Shown here piece by piece: positions 40,386 to 48,856 of a stretch of 54,196 nt of DNA. The position numbers and the translations under genes were made by a program. The first letter of the stretch is position 1; each line of letters opens with the position of its first letter. This stretch comes from Methanobacteriota archaeon. Its GTDB lineage: Archaea > Thermoplasmatota > Poseidoniia > Poseidoniales > Thalassarchaeaceae. Location: contig PSPX01000007.1 in assembly GCA_004195715.1 (NCBI GenBank), forward strand, positions 1 through 54,196. The letters run 5' to 3'. Under the pieces are notes generated by a model, which ran no database searches, was not told the DNA's origin, and saw only the letters and a list, made by a program, of their open reading frames with translations.

Positions 40386-43300
40386 TCAGTCGAACTCGCT
40401 ACAGAGCTCGCCCTGGCCGGGAAAGCTGATGGCAGATTTCGGATTGGTGTTCCACTTGTTCTCACACTTGTTCAGGTGGCCATCGCCATCGGAGTCGATG
40501 TTGGCATCGGCCGGATCGAAGGGGTCGAACCCGAAGTAGTACTCCCAACCGGACCACATGCCGTCGCCGTCCTGATCCTGGTGATACACCTCCGAGCCGT
40601 CGAACCACTGGTCTCCGTCAGTATCGGGATCGACAGGATTAGTGCCGTTCTGGTACTCTTCGAAGTTGGTGAAGTTCTCCAAGTCGTCGTAGAAGTCGTT
40701 ACCGGCTTCCGAGGTCGGATCTATGTGGCACTCGGAGTACTGGGGGTCGTTCCAGCCCGGGCAGTATCTGTTCAGCAGATGGGTTCGATTCAGTCCGTCG
40801 CCGTCGAAGTCCTCCTGCCCATCATCGATGCCATCGACATCGGAGTCAACCATTTTGGGGTCCATCGGACCGCGTGCACCAACGGCGCTGAGGGTGTTGT
40901 TATCAACCAACCCGAGACTTAGTGAAAGTTCGGAATAGTAGACCTCCCAGCCGTCGGGAAGCCTGTCTCCATCAGTGTCGTCATCCACTGGATTGGTGTC
41001 CCAGCGATTGGGAGCCTCGAGGGCGTTCATCAGAGTGTCGTTATCAATGTCGAAGGCCGAGTCAGGCAGAGATCCCCAAGCGGGATTGAGGGCCCATCTG
41101 CCGCTGGCAGGGATTGTGAAACCTGAGAGGTTCATCTCGTACAGGAAATACTTGGGGTCCATCTGGCCATCGCCGTCCCTATCTCCGGAGGTAGAGAAAC
41201 CGCCGAGATAGCTGCTCCATACCCAACCGCCCGGACCTAGTCCGCACTCAATCATCGATTCGCAACCCGGCGGCAGCCAATTTGTCACCGAAATCCACAG
41301 ACTATGACTCTTAGTGTTGTGCTGCACCGAGAAGACCTGCATCTCCCAACCATCAGGTTGGCCATCACCATCGGTGTCGTTGTTGAGCGGGTTCGTCGCG
41401 CCCTGCCAAGGGCGTGGGATGTTCAGTACCTCGCTGCCATCGAACAATCCGTCATCGTCACTGTCGGGGTTGTTGGCATGGGTGATGTACTGGTCTAGGC
41501 CGTCGGTGACCTCTTCCCCATCGGACAGACCATCGAGGTCGGTGTCGTGCGAAGACGCGTTGGTGTAGTATTTCGAGCCATTCCAAGTGAAGCCATCTAT
41601 CGCCTCGGTGAAGTCCTCAAGTCCGTCACTGTCGGTATCCTTGTCAGTCGCATTGGTAAAGAAATCGTAGTACTCGGCTGCGTCTGACAGTCCGTCCCTG
41701 TCGGTGTCGTAGGCTCCCGGGTCGCTGCGCACGTGGACATCCTTGACACCCTGATCGACTATTCGGATGGTCCAGCCAATGACTTCGATGCCATCGATGA
41801 GTCCGTCGTCGTCGGTGTCAGAGTCGAGTGGGTCGGTGGAGCGGCCGTCGACGAAGCCGTCGCCGTCACGATCCCTTGCATTGTACTCGTCGAGGTTGGT
41901 GAAGCGCTCGCTCTCTTCGACGACCATGGCGAGGTCCTGTATGCGACTAGTAACTTCATCACCTATCTCGACGTTAATCGCGTATATCCAACCTGCTGTC
42001 AGGGTCTTAATGGGGATGTTGATGTACTGACTAGACTGGACTGTCCGAACCCAAAGAACGGTACTGTTGACCTGAACGTAGTCGCCCACCTCGACCGAGA
42101 TGGCATGCACAGTGGTGATACCGACCAGTTCAGAGTACCGGACCCCTCCGTCACCATCGGCATCATAGCCGTCAAAATCGGGGTCTTCATCGGCGTTGCT
42201 GCCATCATTGGGATGGATGCCGCTCATGTGCTCCCAGCCGTCGGGCATGCCGTCGTTATCAGTATCGGCATCGAGTGGGCTGGTGAAGTTCTCGGGCCCC
42301 CACGTATAGGCGACCTCATACTCCTCAACATTGTTCAGACCGTCCTCGTCTGTGTCGCCATAGGCATCGGTGGCGTTGGCTGGATTGAGGAATCGGTTAC
42401 CCTCTAAATCCAACGCGTAGCAGTACTCGAAGCCATCTGGCATGCCGTCACCATCGGTGTCCCAGTCACCCGGTCCATTGAGGCGTCCGTCGTTGTCCAT
42501 GTCCTCCTCAAACCAAGTCCTGTCGCCGTGGCCGCTCATGTGCTCTGAGTAAGGTGATTGGAGAGTTAGGGTGCCGAACACCGGCACTCCGCAGTGCACT
42601 CCGAGTTGAATCTGACCGAAGGCAATCTCATAGCGGTCGGCAATCAGGTCGCCGTCGCTGTCCTCCTCGAGTGGGTTCGTGTCATATCTCTCTTCGACAT
42701 AGTTCCTCAGACTGTCGGGTTCGGGCTGCTCCAAGTCGAGTAATGCGTCACAGGAGTGGCCGAACTGACTCCCCATATCGTCCCACTCACTAGATCCGAT
42801 GTCATTCTCTATCTGTCCCTTGACCTCGGGAGTAAGCAAGTAGCAGTCCCAGTTCCCATCGAGGGGGTCCAAGAGGGTGACTTCGCCGGACGGAGTTTCA
42901 ACAACAAAGGTGTACTCAGACTCCCACCGGTCGTTCAAGCCATCACCATCGGTGTCTCTGAGATTAGGATTGGTGCCCAACTCCATCTCCTGAGTATTCG
43001 TCAGACCGTCTCTGTCGGGGTCGCCGAACGGACCGTTGTCAGGATTAGGAAAGGTCTCGTTCTGCTCTCCTGTCTCTTCTTCATTGTCAGTAGGATTGAA
43101 TGAAATCTCACTGGTAGCTGGCTCGCCATTGTCAAGTGGATCTAGGCCATTGGAAATCTCCCATCCGTCATCAAGTCCGTCGCCATCAGTGTCAGCGTTC
43201 CTCCAGTCGGTCCCATACAGAGTCTGCTCCATCCTGTCAGGCAGCCCGTCACCGTCGAAGTCCTCTCCGCCAATGTGGAATTCATCGTTGGCCTCAATAT

Positions 43301-43430
43301 CTCCGCTGGCCGCCTCAAAGCCTCCTGACTCAGTGGTCGAAAGACCGGCATCGATGATTGTGTAGAAGCCCGCTAGACACAGCGTCGCGGTGATTGCGAG
43401 AACAGCATATTGGTTGTGATTCAGGGCCAT
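40386..43430 (-). CDS. Secreted protein with about 25 thrombospondin type 3-like calcium-binding repeats
   Basis: From ATG 43430 (MALNHNQYAVLAITATLCLA) it is about 1,014 residues. An N-terminal hydrophobic segment serves as signal or anchor. Most of the rest is a chain of DxDxDG-type loops (e.g. DTDGDGLDDGWE, DSDDDGLFD, DTDNDGMPDGWE), each followed by spacers with NPLD/TNP, as in thrombospondin type 3-like repeats; about 25 by eye. Some spacers have Cys pairs. There is no C-terminal membrane segment, unlike the other surface proteins here. Calcium binding should make a stiff extracellular rod; stalk, adhesin or sheath are guesses. A promoter-like AT-rich element and a hairpin-like repeat lie upstream. 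Confidence 0.85.
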   Translation of the reverse strand: MALNHNQYAVLAITATLCLAGFYTIIDAGLSTTESGGFEAASGDIEANDEFHIGGEDFDGDGLPDRMEQTLYGTDWRNADTDGDGLDDGWEISNGLDPLDNGEPATSEISFNPTDNEEETGEQNETFPNPDNGPFGDPDRDGLTNTQEMELGTNPNLRDTDGDGLNDRWESEYTFVVETPSGEVTLLDPLDGNWDCYLLTPEVKGQIENDIGSSEWDDMGSQFGHSCDALLDLEQPEPDSLRNYVEERYDTNPLEEDSDGDLIADRYEIAFGQIQLGVHCGVPVFGTLTLQSPYSEHMSGHGDRTWFEEDMDNDGRLNGPGDWDTDGDGMPDGFEYCYALDLEGNRFLNPANATDAYGDTDEDGLNNVEEYEVAYTWGPENFTSPLDADTDNDGMPDGWEHMSGIHPNDGSNADEDPDFDGYDADGDGGVRYSELVGITTVHAISVEVGDYVQVNSTVLWVRTVQSSQYINIPIKTLTAGWIYAINVEIGDEVTSRIQDLAMVVEESERFTNLDEYNARDRDGDGFVDGRSTDPLDSDTDDDGLIDGIEVIGWTIRIVDQGVKDVHVRSDPGAYDTDRDGLSDAAEYYDFFTNATDKDTDSDGLEDFTEAIDGFTWNGSKYYTNASSHDTDLDGLSDGEEVTDGLDQYITHANNPDSDDDGLFDGSEVLNIPRPWQGATNPLNNDTDGDGQPDGWEMQVFSVQHNTKSHSLWISVTNWLPPGCESMIECGLGPGGWVWSSYLGGFSTSGDRDGDGQMDPKYFLYEMNLSGFTIPASGRWALNPAWGSLPDSAFDIDNDTLMNALEAPNRWDTNPVDDDTDGDRLPDGWEVYYSELSLSLGLVDNNTLSAVGARGPMDPKMVDSDVDGIDDGQEDFDGDGLNRTHLLNRYCPGWNDPQYSECHIDPTSEAGNDFYDDLENFTNFEEYQNGTNPVDPDTDGDQWFDGSEVYHQDQDGDGMWSGWEYYFGFDPFDPADANIDSDGDGHLNKCENKWNTNPKSAISFPGQGELCSEFD

Positions 43431-43440
43431 GGAGTACACC

Positions 43441-43457
43441 CGGCCCCAAGGGGGCCG
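43441..43457. repeat. Inverted repeat CGGCCCC-AAG-GGGGCCG before the repeat-protein gene
   Basis: Perfect 7-base arms with a 3-base loop. On the minus strand it ends 10 bases before ATG 43430. It would form a hairpin in the mRNA leader or be an operator. Confidence 0.55.
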
Positions 43458-43475
43458 TCAGATTGAAATTGGGCA

Positions 43476-43485
43476 CCAATATAAT
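43476..43485 (-). promoter_or_regulatory. TATA-like element before the repeat-protein gene
   Basis: ATTATATTGG on the minus strand. About 26 bases downstream would fall at the inverted repeat at 43457-43441, so the transcript would start in or at the hairpin. Confidence 0.45.
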
Positions 43486-43511
43486 GTTTCACGGCCACTG
43501 CGCAATCAGAG

Positions 43512-44624
43512 TCAGGCAGCTATCTCTCTCGATGAGAATAAATCAAGCGTTACTCTGCCTCCCTCAAAGCTGATTGAGGCACGGCCATTTCTGCCATAAG
43601 CCCGCTCCCAGCAGCCGAGTAGTACTCCACTTGCAATGGCTGGATGGAATACCGTGGAGAAACCAAGAGTCACTCCTCCATGATCATCTATCTGTTTCAT
43701 CGATTCAATTCCCCCGAGTCCGTGGTACGACAGGTGCCTGCGGGCGATGCTGGCCCAGTCGGAGGAATCGCGAACGAGAACGTGGTGGCCCTCTGCAACG
43801 AATCTTTCTCTGGCCGAGTCAGCTGCAGCCGTCCACCACGCAGAGCGCTTCTCATCGAGTCCTTCCCAAGCATAGTCTTCGACCCTGCCTTCAGGGATGC
43901 CGTCGAGATACGGGAGGCAGTATTCTTCGAAGCGTAGTATTAGGTCCCGGTGGAGGAACATTCTGCGCTCCCCCATTATCGACCATTGGCCGGGAGAGTC
44001 ACTCCGCAAATCCAACCACATCTCATCGTTCGAGTCGGACATCGCACCAGCGCCGGAACTTTGGTCATTCCAAGCCGGACTGAGGGGTTTGGGGCCGGGG
44101 ATTTGTGCAGCGTCCTGAGTCAGAGTGATGACCAGTCCCTCGCCTGCACTCTCAGACCAAAGGAAACGGTGCCGCTTGCTCGTAGCCCCCTCCCAAGCTG
44201 CGGTTATGAGTCCTGAACAGATGGGTCCCGATGCGGGTTGTTCGACCACTATCCTCGTCTCATCACCATCCTCAAGAATTCTGAACCTGCCGAGGCCGCT
44301 CGTCTCCCAGCGTAGGATGGTTCGTGACCATGAAGCGAGGTCCCGTCCGGAAGGAACGTCCCAACCTCCAGAACCCATCATGTATTCCTCGTGCTCCACA
44401 GCAGCGTGTGCGAGGCGGCGACCGAGACTCTGTCCTGTTCTCTGCTCGAGCCCCTGGAACCACGACTCAAACCAACCCTCTCCTACTCGCCAAGCAATCT
44501 CATCGTGGTCTCGAAACAAGTCCCTGTAGGTACCGTCATCGAAAGCCTTCCAGCGTTCCTTCACACCCTCCTCCGGGGATGACGGAGTGGAGAAATAATT
44601 CCTGATGGATTCCATGAGTCCCAT
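43512..44624 (-). CDS. Unknown protein with an internal duplication
   Basis: About 370 residues from ATG 44624; ATG 44615 is also possible. Cytoplasmic-looking, Trp-rich, with no signal or membrane segment. Two halves look related. DLASWSRTILRWETSGLGRF in the first matches DWASIARRHLSYHGLGGI in the second. GPICSGLITAAWEGATSKRH matches PAIASGVLLGCWERAYGRNG. Both halves end in F/ISF...GxxTL-type strands. I do not recognise a family. It directly follows the aminotransferase gene (stop codon to ATG is 3 bases), so the two are probably co-transcribed. Confidence 0.75.
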   Translation of the reverse strand: MGLMESIRNYFSTPSSPEEGVKERWKAFDDGTYRDLFRDHDEIAWRVGEGWFESWFQGLEQRTGQSLGRRLAHAAVEHEEYMMGSGGWDVPSGRDLASWSRTILRWETSGLGRFRILEDGDETRIVVEQPASGPICSGLITAAWEGATSKRHRFLWSESAGEGLVITLTQDAAQIPGPKPLSPAWNDQSSGAGAMSDSNDEMWLDLRSDSPGQWSIMGERRMFLHRDLILRFEEYCLPYLDGIPEGRVEDYAWEGLDEKRSAWWTAAADSARERFVAEGHHVLVRDSSDWASIARRHLSYHGLGGIESMKQIDDHGGVTLGFSTVFHPAIASGVLLGCWERAYGRNGRASISFEGGRVTLDLFSSREIAA

Positions 44625-44627
44625 CAA

Positions 44628-45830
44628 TCATCCACCTAGGAACGTCTCGATGCGATCGAGGACCTCGGCGAGGACCTCAACGGGAGGCAGACATACCATC
44701 CTGAAGTGACCGCTGCCGAACTCGGGTGAAAATCCCGAACCGTGGACCACCAGCACATGGTGCTGGTGCAGTAAATCGAGCACGAATGCCTTGTCATCGG
44801 TGGCCATCTCGGGATTGGTAATTCTCACGAACAAGTAAAACGCCCCCCCGGGAATCTCGCACTCAAGCCCATTGATAGAGGCGATTCTGTCCAAGCAGTA
44901 ATCCATTCTCCTTCTGATTTTGCCCCGATGTCCAGCCATCCATCCCGTGTCGTCTACAAGACCGGCTAGGAAGCCGTGCTGTGCTGGGGTCGAGGCGCAC
45001 AATCTGCTGCGGAGCAGACGCTCGACACCGTCGCGAACGACTCTAAGAGCGCCACTCGGGTCGTGCCAAGCCATGTAGCCGACCCTCCAACCGGGTGCGA
45101 AGTAGACCTTCGAGACTCCATTGAGGACGATGACTGGGGTGCTATCGGAACGTGAAGCCGCAGAGCACTGGTGTCCAGTGAAATCGAGCCCGTCGTAGAT
45201 TTCATCTGCAAGGATGGTGCACTTAGGCCACTGGCTCGCGATGTTGATGAGTGCGTCTACTTCGTCTGGTGTGGCAACATTTCCGGTAGGATTGTTTGGG
45301 TTAATCAGAACGAGTAGTCGGACGCTGTCGTTCATCTTGGAACGTATGTCTTCGAGGTCGATTCGCCATCCGTCGCCTGGGTCCGTCCGGTACTCTACGG
45401 TAGTGCCTCCGTACATCTGTGGGTAGGCCATGTACGGAGGGTAATGGGGGCCGGGGACGAGGATGGTGTCACCCTTCTCTAAGAATGCGGCGAAGATAAT
45501 CTGCAGTGCCTCAGTGACACCGTGCGTGACATATACATCATTAGGCGAGCAGTCCCATCCTTTCGCAGATTCTGCAGATGCTATGGCACTACGTAATTCT
45601 GGAATCCCGTAGGAAGGGCCGTAGCCGTTGTCCTGCCGGTCAAGCGCTGCTTTGAATGAGGTGACCATGTGCTCTGGAGTCGGCAGGCCCTCATAGGCCA
45701 GTGGATCGCCTATATTGAGACGGATGATCTCGTGTCCTTGGGCTTCGAGTTCGACGGCGGGAATCACGACGTCACGAATAGCGTACTCTATCGCAGCTGC
45801 GCGGGCTGAGACGTCGACTTGCTCTACCAC
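44628..45830 (-). CDS. Class I aminotransferase (AlaA-like, PLP-dependent)
   Basis: About 400 residues from GTG 45830 (VVEQVDVSARAAAIEYAIRD), the usual length. Fold type I motifs: NIGDPLAYEG, YGPSYGIPELRSAIA, the NPNNPTGNVATPDE loop, ADEIYDGLDF, the Schiff-base Lys in LNGVSKVYFAPGWRVGY, and the substrate Arg in GHFRMVCLPP. Wording is closest to the alanine transaminase AlaA group, which moves amino groups between alanine and 2-oxoglutarate; aspartate or other substrates remain possible. The open frame extends back into the alaS gene. No ATG is near, so GTG just after the alaS stop (45880) is preferred; an ATG at 45908 overlapping alaS by 29 bases is the alternative. Confidence 0.88.
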   Translation of the reverse strand: MVEQVDVSARAAAIEYAIRDVVIPAVELEAQGHEIIRLNIGDPLAYEGLPTPEHMVTSFKAALDRQDNGYGPSYGIPELRSAIASAESAKGWDCSPNDVYVTHGVTEALQIIFAAFLEKGDTILVPGPHYPPYMAYPQMYGGTTVEYRTDPGDGWRIDLEDIRSKMNDSVRLLVLINPNNPTGNVATPDEVDALINIASQWPKCTILADEIYDGLDFTGHQCSAASRSDSTPVIVLNGVSKVYFAPGWRVGYMAWHDPSGALRVVRDGVERLLRSRLCASTPAQHGFLAGLVDDTGWMAGHRGKIRRRMDYCLDRIASINGLECEIPGGAFYLFVRITNPEMATDDKAFVLDLLHQHHVLVVHGSGFSPEFGSGHFRMVCLPPVEVLAEVLDRIETFLGG

Positions 45831-45879
45831 GTGTGTGCGTGATGTAGTTCCGCCATCAAATCGACGGATTACAGATTGC

Positions 45880-48753
45880 TCAGATGCCCAGTAGGGAGCG
45901 CGCCTCATCGAGTGCGGCTGGGATCCCTTCGGGATTAGAGCCGCCACCTTGTGCGATGGTCGGCCTGCCGCCCCCTCCTCCGCCGATGTGACCTGCTATG
46001 GCATTGAGTATCTCGACCGCGTTGTGGCGCTCGGCTGCTATGCTGCCCTCGGTCGAAGCGACAATGAGTGTGCCGCCACCCTCGCGGCTTCCGAGTACCG
46101 CTAGAGTGGGTGTGGACGCATCGCGAGTCAACTCACCCAGCATTATCATCATCTGCTTGGAGTCCCCCTCTGATTCCATCACCACGTAGCGAACACCGTC
46201 CTTCTCGACTGCTGCATCCCCTCCTCCGCTGGTTCGCAATCTCACGATTTCGGCCTCCATTGATTCAATTCTCTTCTGCTGTGACTTCCACTCCTCGAAG
46301 AAGCGAGATACTGTGCGAGGTAGGTCGTCGGGTTGCACTCCGAGAATCTCCGAGGATTCGCTTAGCAGGCGCTCCTGGCGCCGTGCGTGCTCGCGTGCCG
46401 TCTCCCCTGCCACGATCTGCAGACGCTCCACCCCGTCTTGTACCTGACTCGACCTGATGATGCGCAACTCCCCAACTTTGCCCGCTTCATCATGGTGCGT
46501 ACCGCCACAGGCCTGGATGTCGTAGTCACCTATCCTGATGATTCGTATCTGACTGTGCTTAGGAGGGCCGCCCTGGTAGATGTCGAAGCCGAAGTTGGCA
46601 TCGGCCTCGGCCCTATCCAAGACCAGCTTCTCTATCCCGGGGTTCGATTCAACAATCTCGTTGGCTCTGTCTTCGATACTGTCCAGCTGCTCTCTCGTTA
46701 GCCTCGAGTAATGAGTGACGTCGAGTCTCGCGTAGCGCGCACCCTTGTTCGAGCCAGCCTGCCAGATGTGGGGGCCCAGCACTTCCCTGGCCGACCCTCC
46801 AACGATGTGCACCGCCGTGTGGTGATCCATCAACTGCTTCCTCCTGCCCCAGTCGATGACTCCTTTGGCCGGACCGCGGACCAACGGTGCGTCGGTCAAG
46901 TGGAGGATGACTTCGCCCTCGACTCTGGTGTCGAAGACGTTTGCTGACGAGCCGTTCTGCGATAGAGTCCCCTGGTCGCCGAGTTGCCCGCCGCCCTCTG
47001 GATAGAACAGGGTGCGGTCGAGGACGATGGCGTGCGTCGGCTCACCGATGACTTCGGAAGAGTAATTCATCGAGTCCGCAGTCCCCTTTGGAAGTGGGCT
47101 GCAGTGCAGCACTTCGGAGGTGAACTCAGTAGCCCTGGTGTCGTCGTAGTAGTCTTGCGAGGTAGCCGGCATAGAGCCCACATCGACTATGCTCTGTTTC
47201 TCTTGAGAATTGGCAGCGGCCTTGGTCATCTGGGCGTTGCGAGCAGCCATATCTGCCGCGAAACCGACTCTGACGGTCAACCGCTCCCAACCGAGCCCGT
47301 GCGCAATCGACACCGTCATCTCCGGGTTCAGCCCCCGCTCCTCGGCGAGACGGAACAGGGTCTCGTCGGGTATCTCGGCTGCGTCCTTTGGCAAGGACTT
47401 CAGTGCCGTGCGCACCGCAGCCTCGCCCTTCCTCAGCATCTGGTAGTATCGGGCCTCCTCGAGTTCGAGAATACTCAGAACTCCTTCTCTCGACTGAACG
47501 AAAGAAGACATGTCCAGATAGGTATCCATGTGGTGTGCTCCGAGATCGGAGAGGCTGACGGACGCGCCGATTCCGTCTTTCATCCTGCAGGCACGTCGAG
47601 CCAGCATCCTAGCGAGGTAGCCCGCCTTGGCGTTGCTCGGAACCAGTCCATCACCGAGCATATTGCAAAGCGCATGCATGTGATCGGGTATAGCGTAAAT
47701 CGAAGACAGCGGTTCAGTAACTCGCTTCAGCTCATCTACAGAGAGATTGATTCCTGTTTCAGAGAGTCTTTCCACCAGTTTCTCGTAAAGCGCCTGCACG
47801 TCGGTACCGACGTCTATGTTCAGGATTCCTGCTAGTCGTGAGAGTTCGCTGAGCAGGGCATCCATGTCCACCTCCATGCCCAGAGAAGATACCATCGAGT
47901 CGAAACCGCTCAGTTGCTTCAACCAAGTCACTGACTCCGGATAAATAGCCTCGTAGATAGTGGGAGTTCCGGCTGCGGCCCAACAGAACCTCTCGAGACC
48001 GTAGCCAGTGTCGATAATCTGTAGGTCCATCTCCTTGTAACGCAGCCCCTTAATTTCGATTTCACCATCGTCCGATTCCTCTAAGCTCATGAACACCAGG
48101 GTGGCCAACTCGAGCCCCCCTACAATGACCTCGAGGGCGGGGCCAGCGTTGCCGCCACCCGACCATGGGTTCTCGACGTAGGTCAGATCCTCGGGACTGA
48201 TGCCAAAAGAATCGACTAGCATCTCATCACAGTAGCGCACGCACTGGTCTATCCAGTAGACTACGTCACCGTCTTTGGGGCGGTTGAAAGCATGGTGAGC
48301 CATCATCTCAAAAGTGGATAGGTGTCGTCCGGAACGGCCTACTGCAGCCACGTCGGTCAGCCTGATGCAGGGCTGGCTGATGACTAGAGGGTTTGCCGGC
48401 GGAGGAACCTGTCCGCTCGTCACATGTGGCTGAAAGTCGGCTATGCTGGCTATGGTCAGGTGGATGTCGTCACGCCATCTAGCGATGATTGGATAGGGCT
48501 CCACGCGTGTGTGGCCACGCTTCTCAAAGAAGTCGAGGAAGGCTTCCCTCATTGCATCCTTGAGAGGCTTGCCCCGCTTCGGGAAGCCGCCTATCGTCGG
48601 GTTGCCGATGAAGGTATACGGGTCCTCAGTAGTATCGCCGCAGGTGGTACGACTACTGTCTCTGGTCCAGAAGCGTGCTCCAGTAACCCGGCAGGTCTTG
48701 CAGACGTGTCCTGATTCCTCCCAGTAGGGTATATGAATCTCTCCGAAAGCCAT
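45880..48753 (-). CDS. alaS: Alanyl-tRNA synthetase (archaeal type)
   Basis: The protein is 957 residues from ATG 48753 (MAFGEIHIPYWEESGHVCKT). The archaeal N-terminal zinc site is CKTCRVTGARFWTRDSSRTTCGD in pieces. The class II catalytic core has MREAFLDFFEKRGHTRVEPY, QPCIRLTDVAAVGRSGRHLS and PWSGGGNAGPALEVIVGG. The editing domain has the HxxxH zinc motif in MDHHTAVHIVGG and IQACGGTHHDEAG. The DHHA1-like C-terminus has GGGGGGRPTIAQGGG. It charges tRNA-Ala and removes mischarged Ser/Gly. AAGGTGTG serves as ribosome site. The region is divergent from rtcB. The frame is open upstream to 48999 over rtcB but without similarity. Confidence 0.95.
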   Translation of the reverse strand: MAFGEIHIPYWEESGHVCKTCRVTGARFWTRDSSRTTCGDTTEDPYTFIGNPTIGGFPKRGKPLKDAMREAFLDFFEKRGHTRVEPYPIIARWRDDIHLTIASIADFQPHVTSGQVPPPANPLVISQPCIRLTDVAAVGRSGRHLSTFEMMAHHAFNRPKDGDVVYWIDQCVRYCDEMLVDSFGISPEDLTYVENPWSGGGNAGPALEVIVGGLELATLVFMSLEESDDGEIEIKGLRYKEMDLQIIDTGYGLERFCWAAAGTPTIYEAIYPESVTWLKQLSGFDSMVSSLGMEVDMDALLSELSRLAGILNIDVGTDVQALYEKLVERLSETGINLSVDELKRVTEPLSSIYAIPDHMHALCNMLGDGLVPSNAKAGYLARMLARRACRMKDGIGASVSLSDLGAHHMDTYLDMSSFVQSREGVLSILELEEARYYQMLRKGEAAVRTALKSLPKDAAEIPDETLFRLAEERGLNPEMTVSIAHGLGWERLTVRVGFAADMAARNAQMTKAAANSQEKQSIVDVGSMPATSQDYYDDTRATEFTSEVLHCSPLPKGTADSMNYSSEVIGEPTHAIVLDRTLFYPEGGGQLGDQGTLSQNGSSANVFDTRVEGEVILHLTDAPLVRGPAKGVIDWGRRKQLMDHHTAVHIVGGSAREVLGPHIWQAGSNKGARYARLDVTHYSRLTREQLDSIEDRANEIVESNPGIEKLVLDRAEADANFGFDIYQGGPPKHSQIRIIRIGDYDIQACGGTHHDEAGKVGELRIIRSSQVQDGVERLQIVAGETAREHARRQERLLSESSEILGVQPDDLPRTVSRFFEEWKSQQKRIESMEAEIVRLRTSGGGDAAVEKDGVRYVVMESEGDSKQMMIMLGELTRDASTPTLAVLGSREGGGTLIVASTEGSIAAERHNAVEILNAIAGHIGGGGGGRPTIAQGGGSNPEGIPAALDEARSLLGI

Positions 48754-48856
48754 GCTATCACACCTTCCTGCGCTCCGTCCATCGGACTGGCGGTCTTGAA
48801 GGCGATTGTCGAGAGTTGCCCGTTGTGTTGAAAGCGGGGGTGCAGCAGGCTTGGTC

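Noticed and set aside
41733-42407. Plus-strand frame of 224 codons rich in Val/Gly
   Set aside because: Reverse reading of the calcium-repeat gene; composition follows from the repeats.
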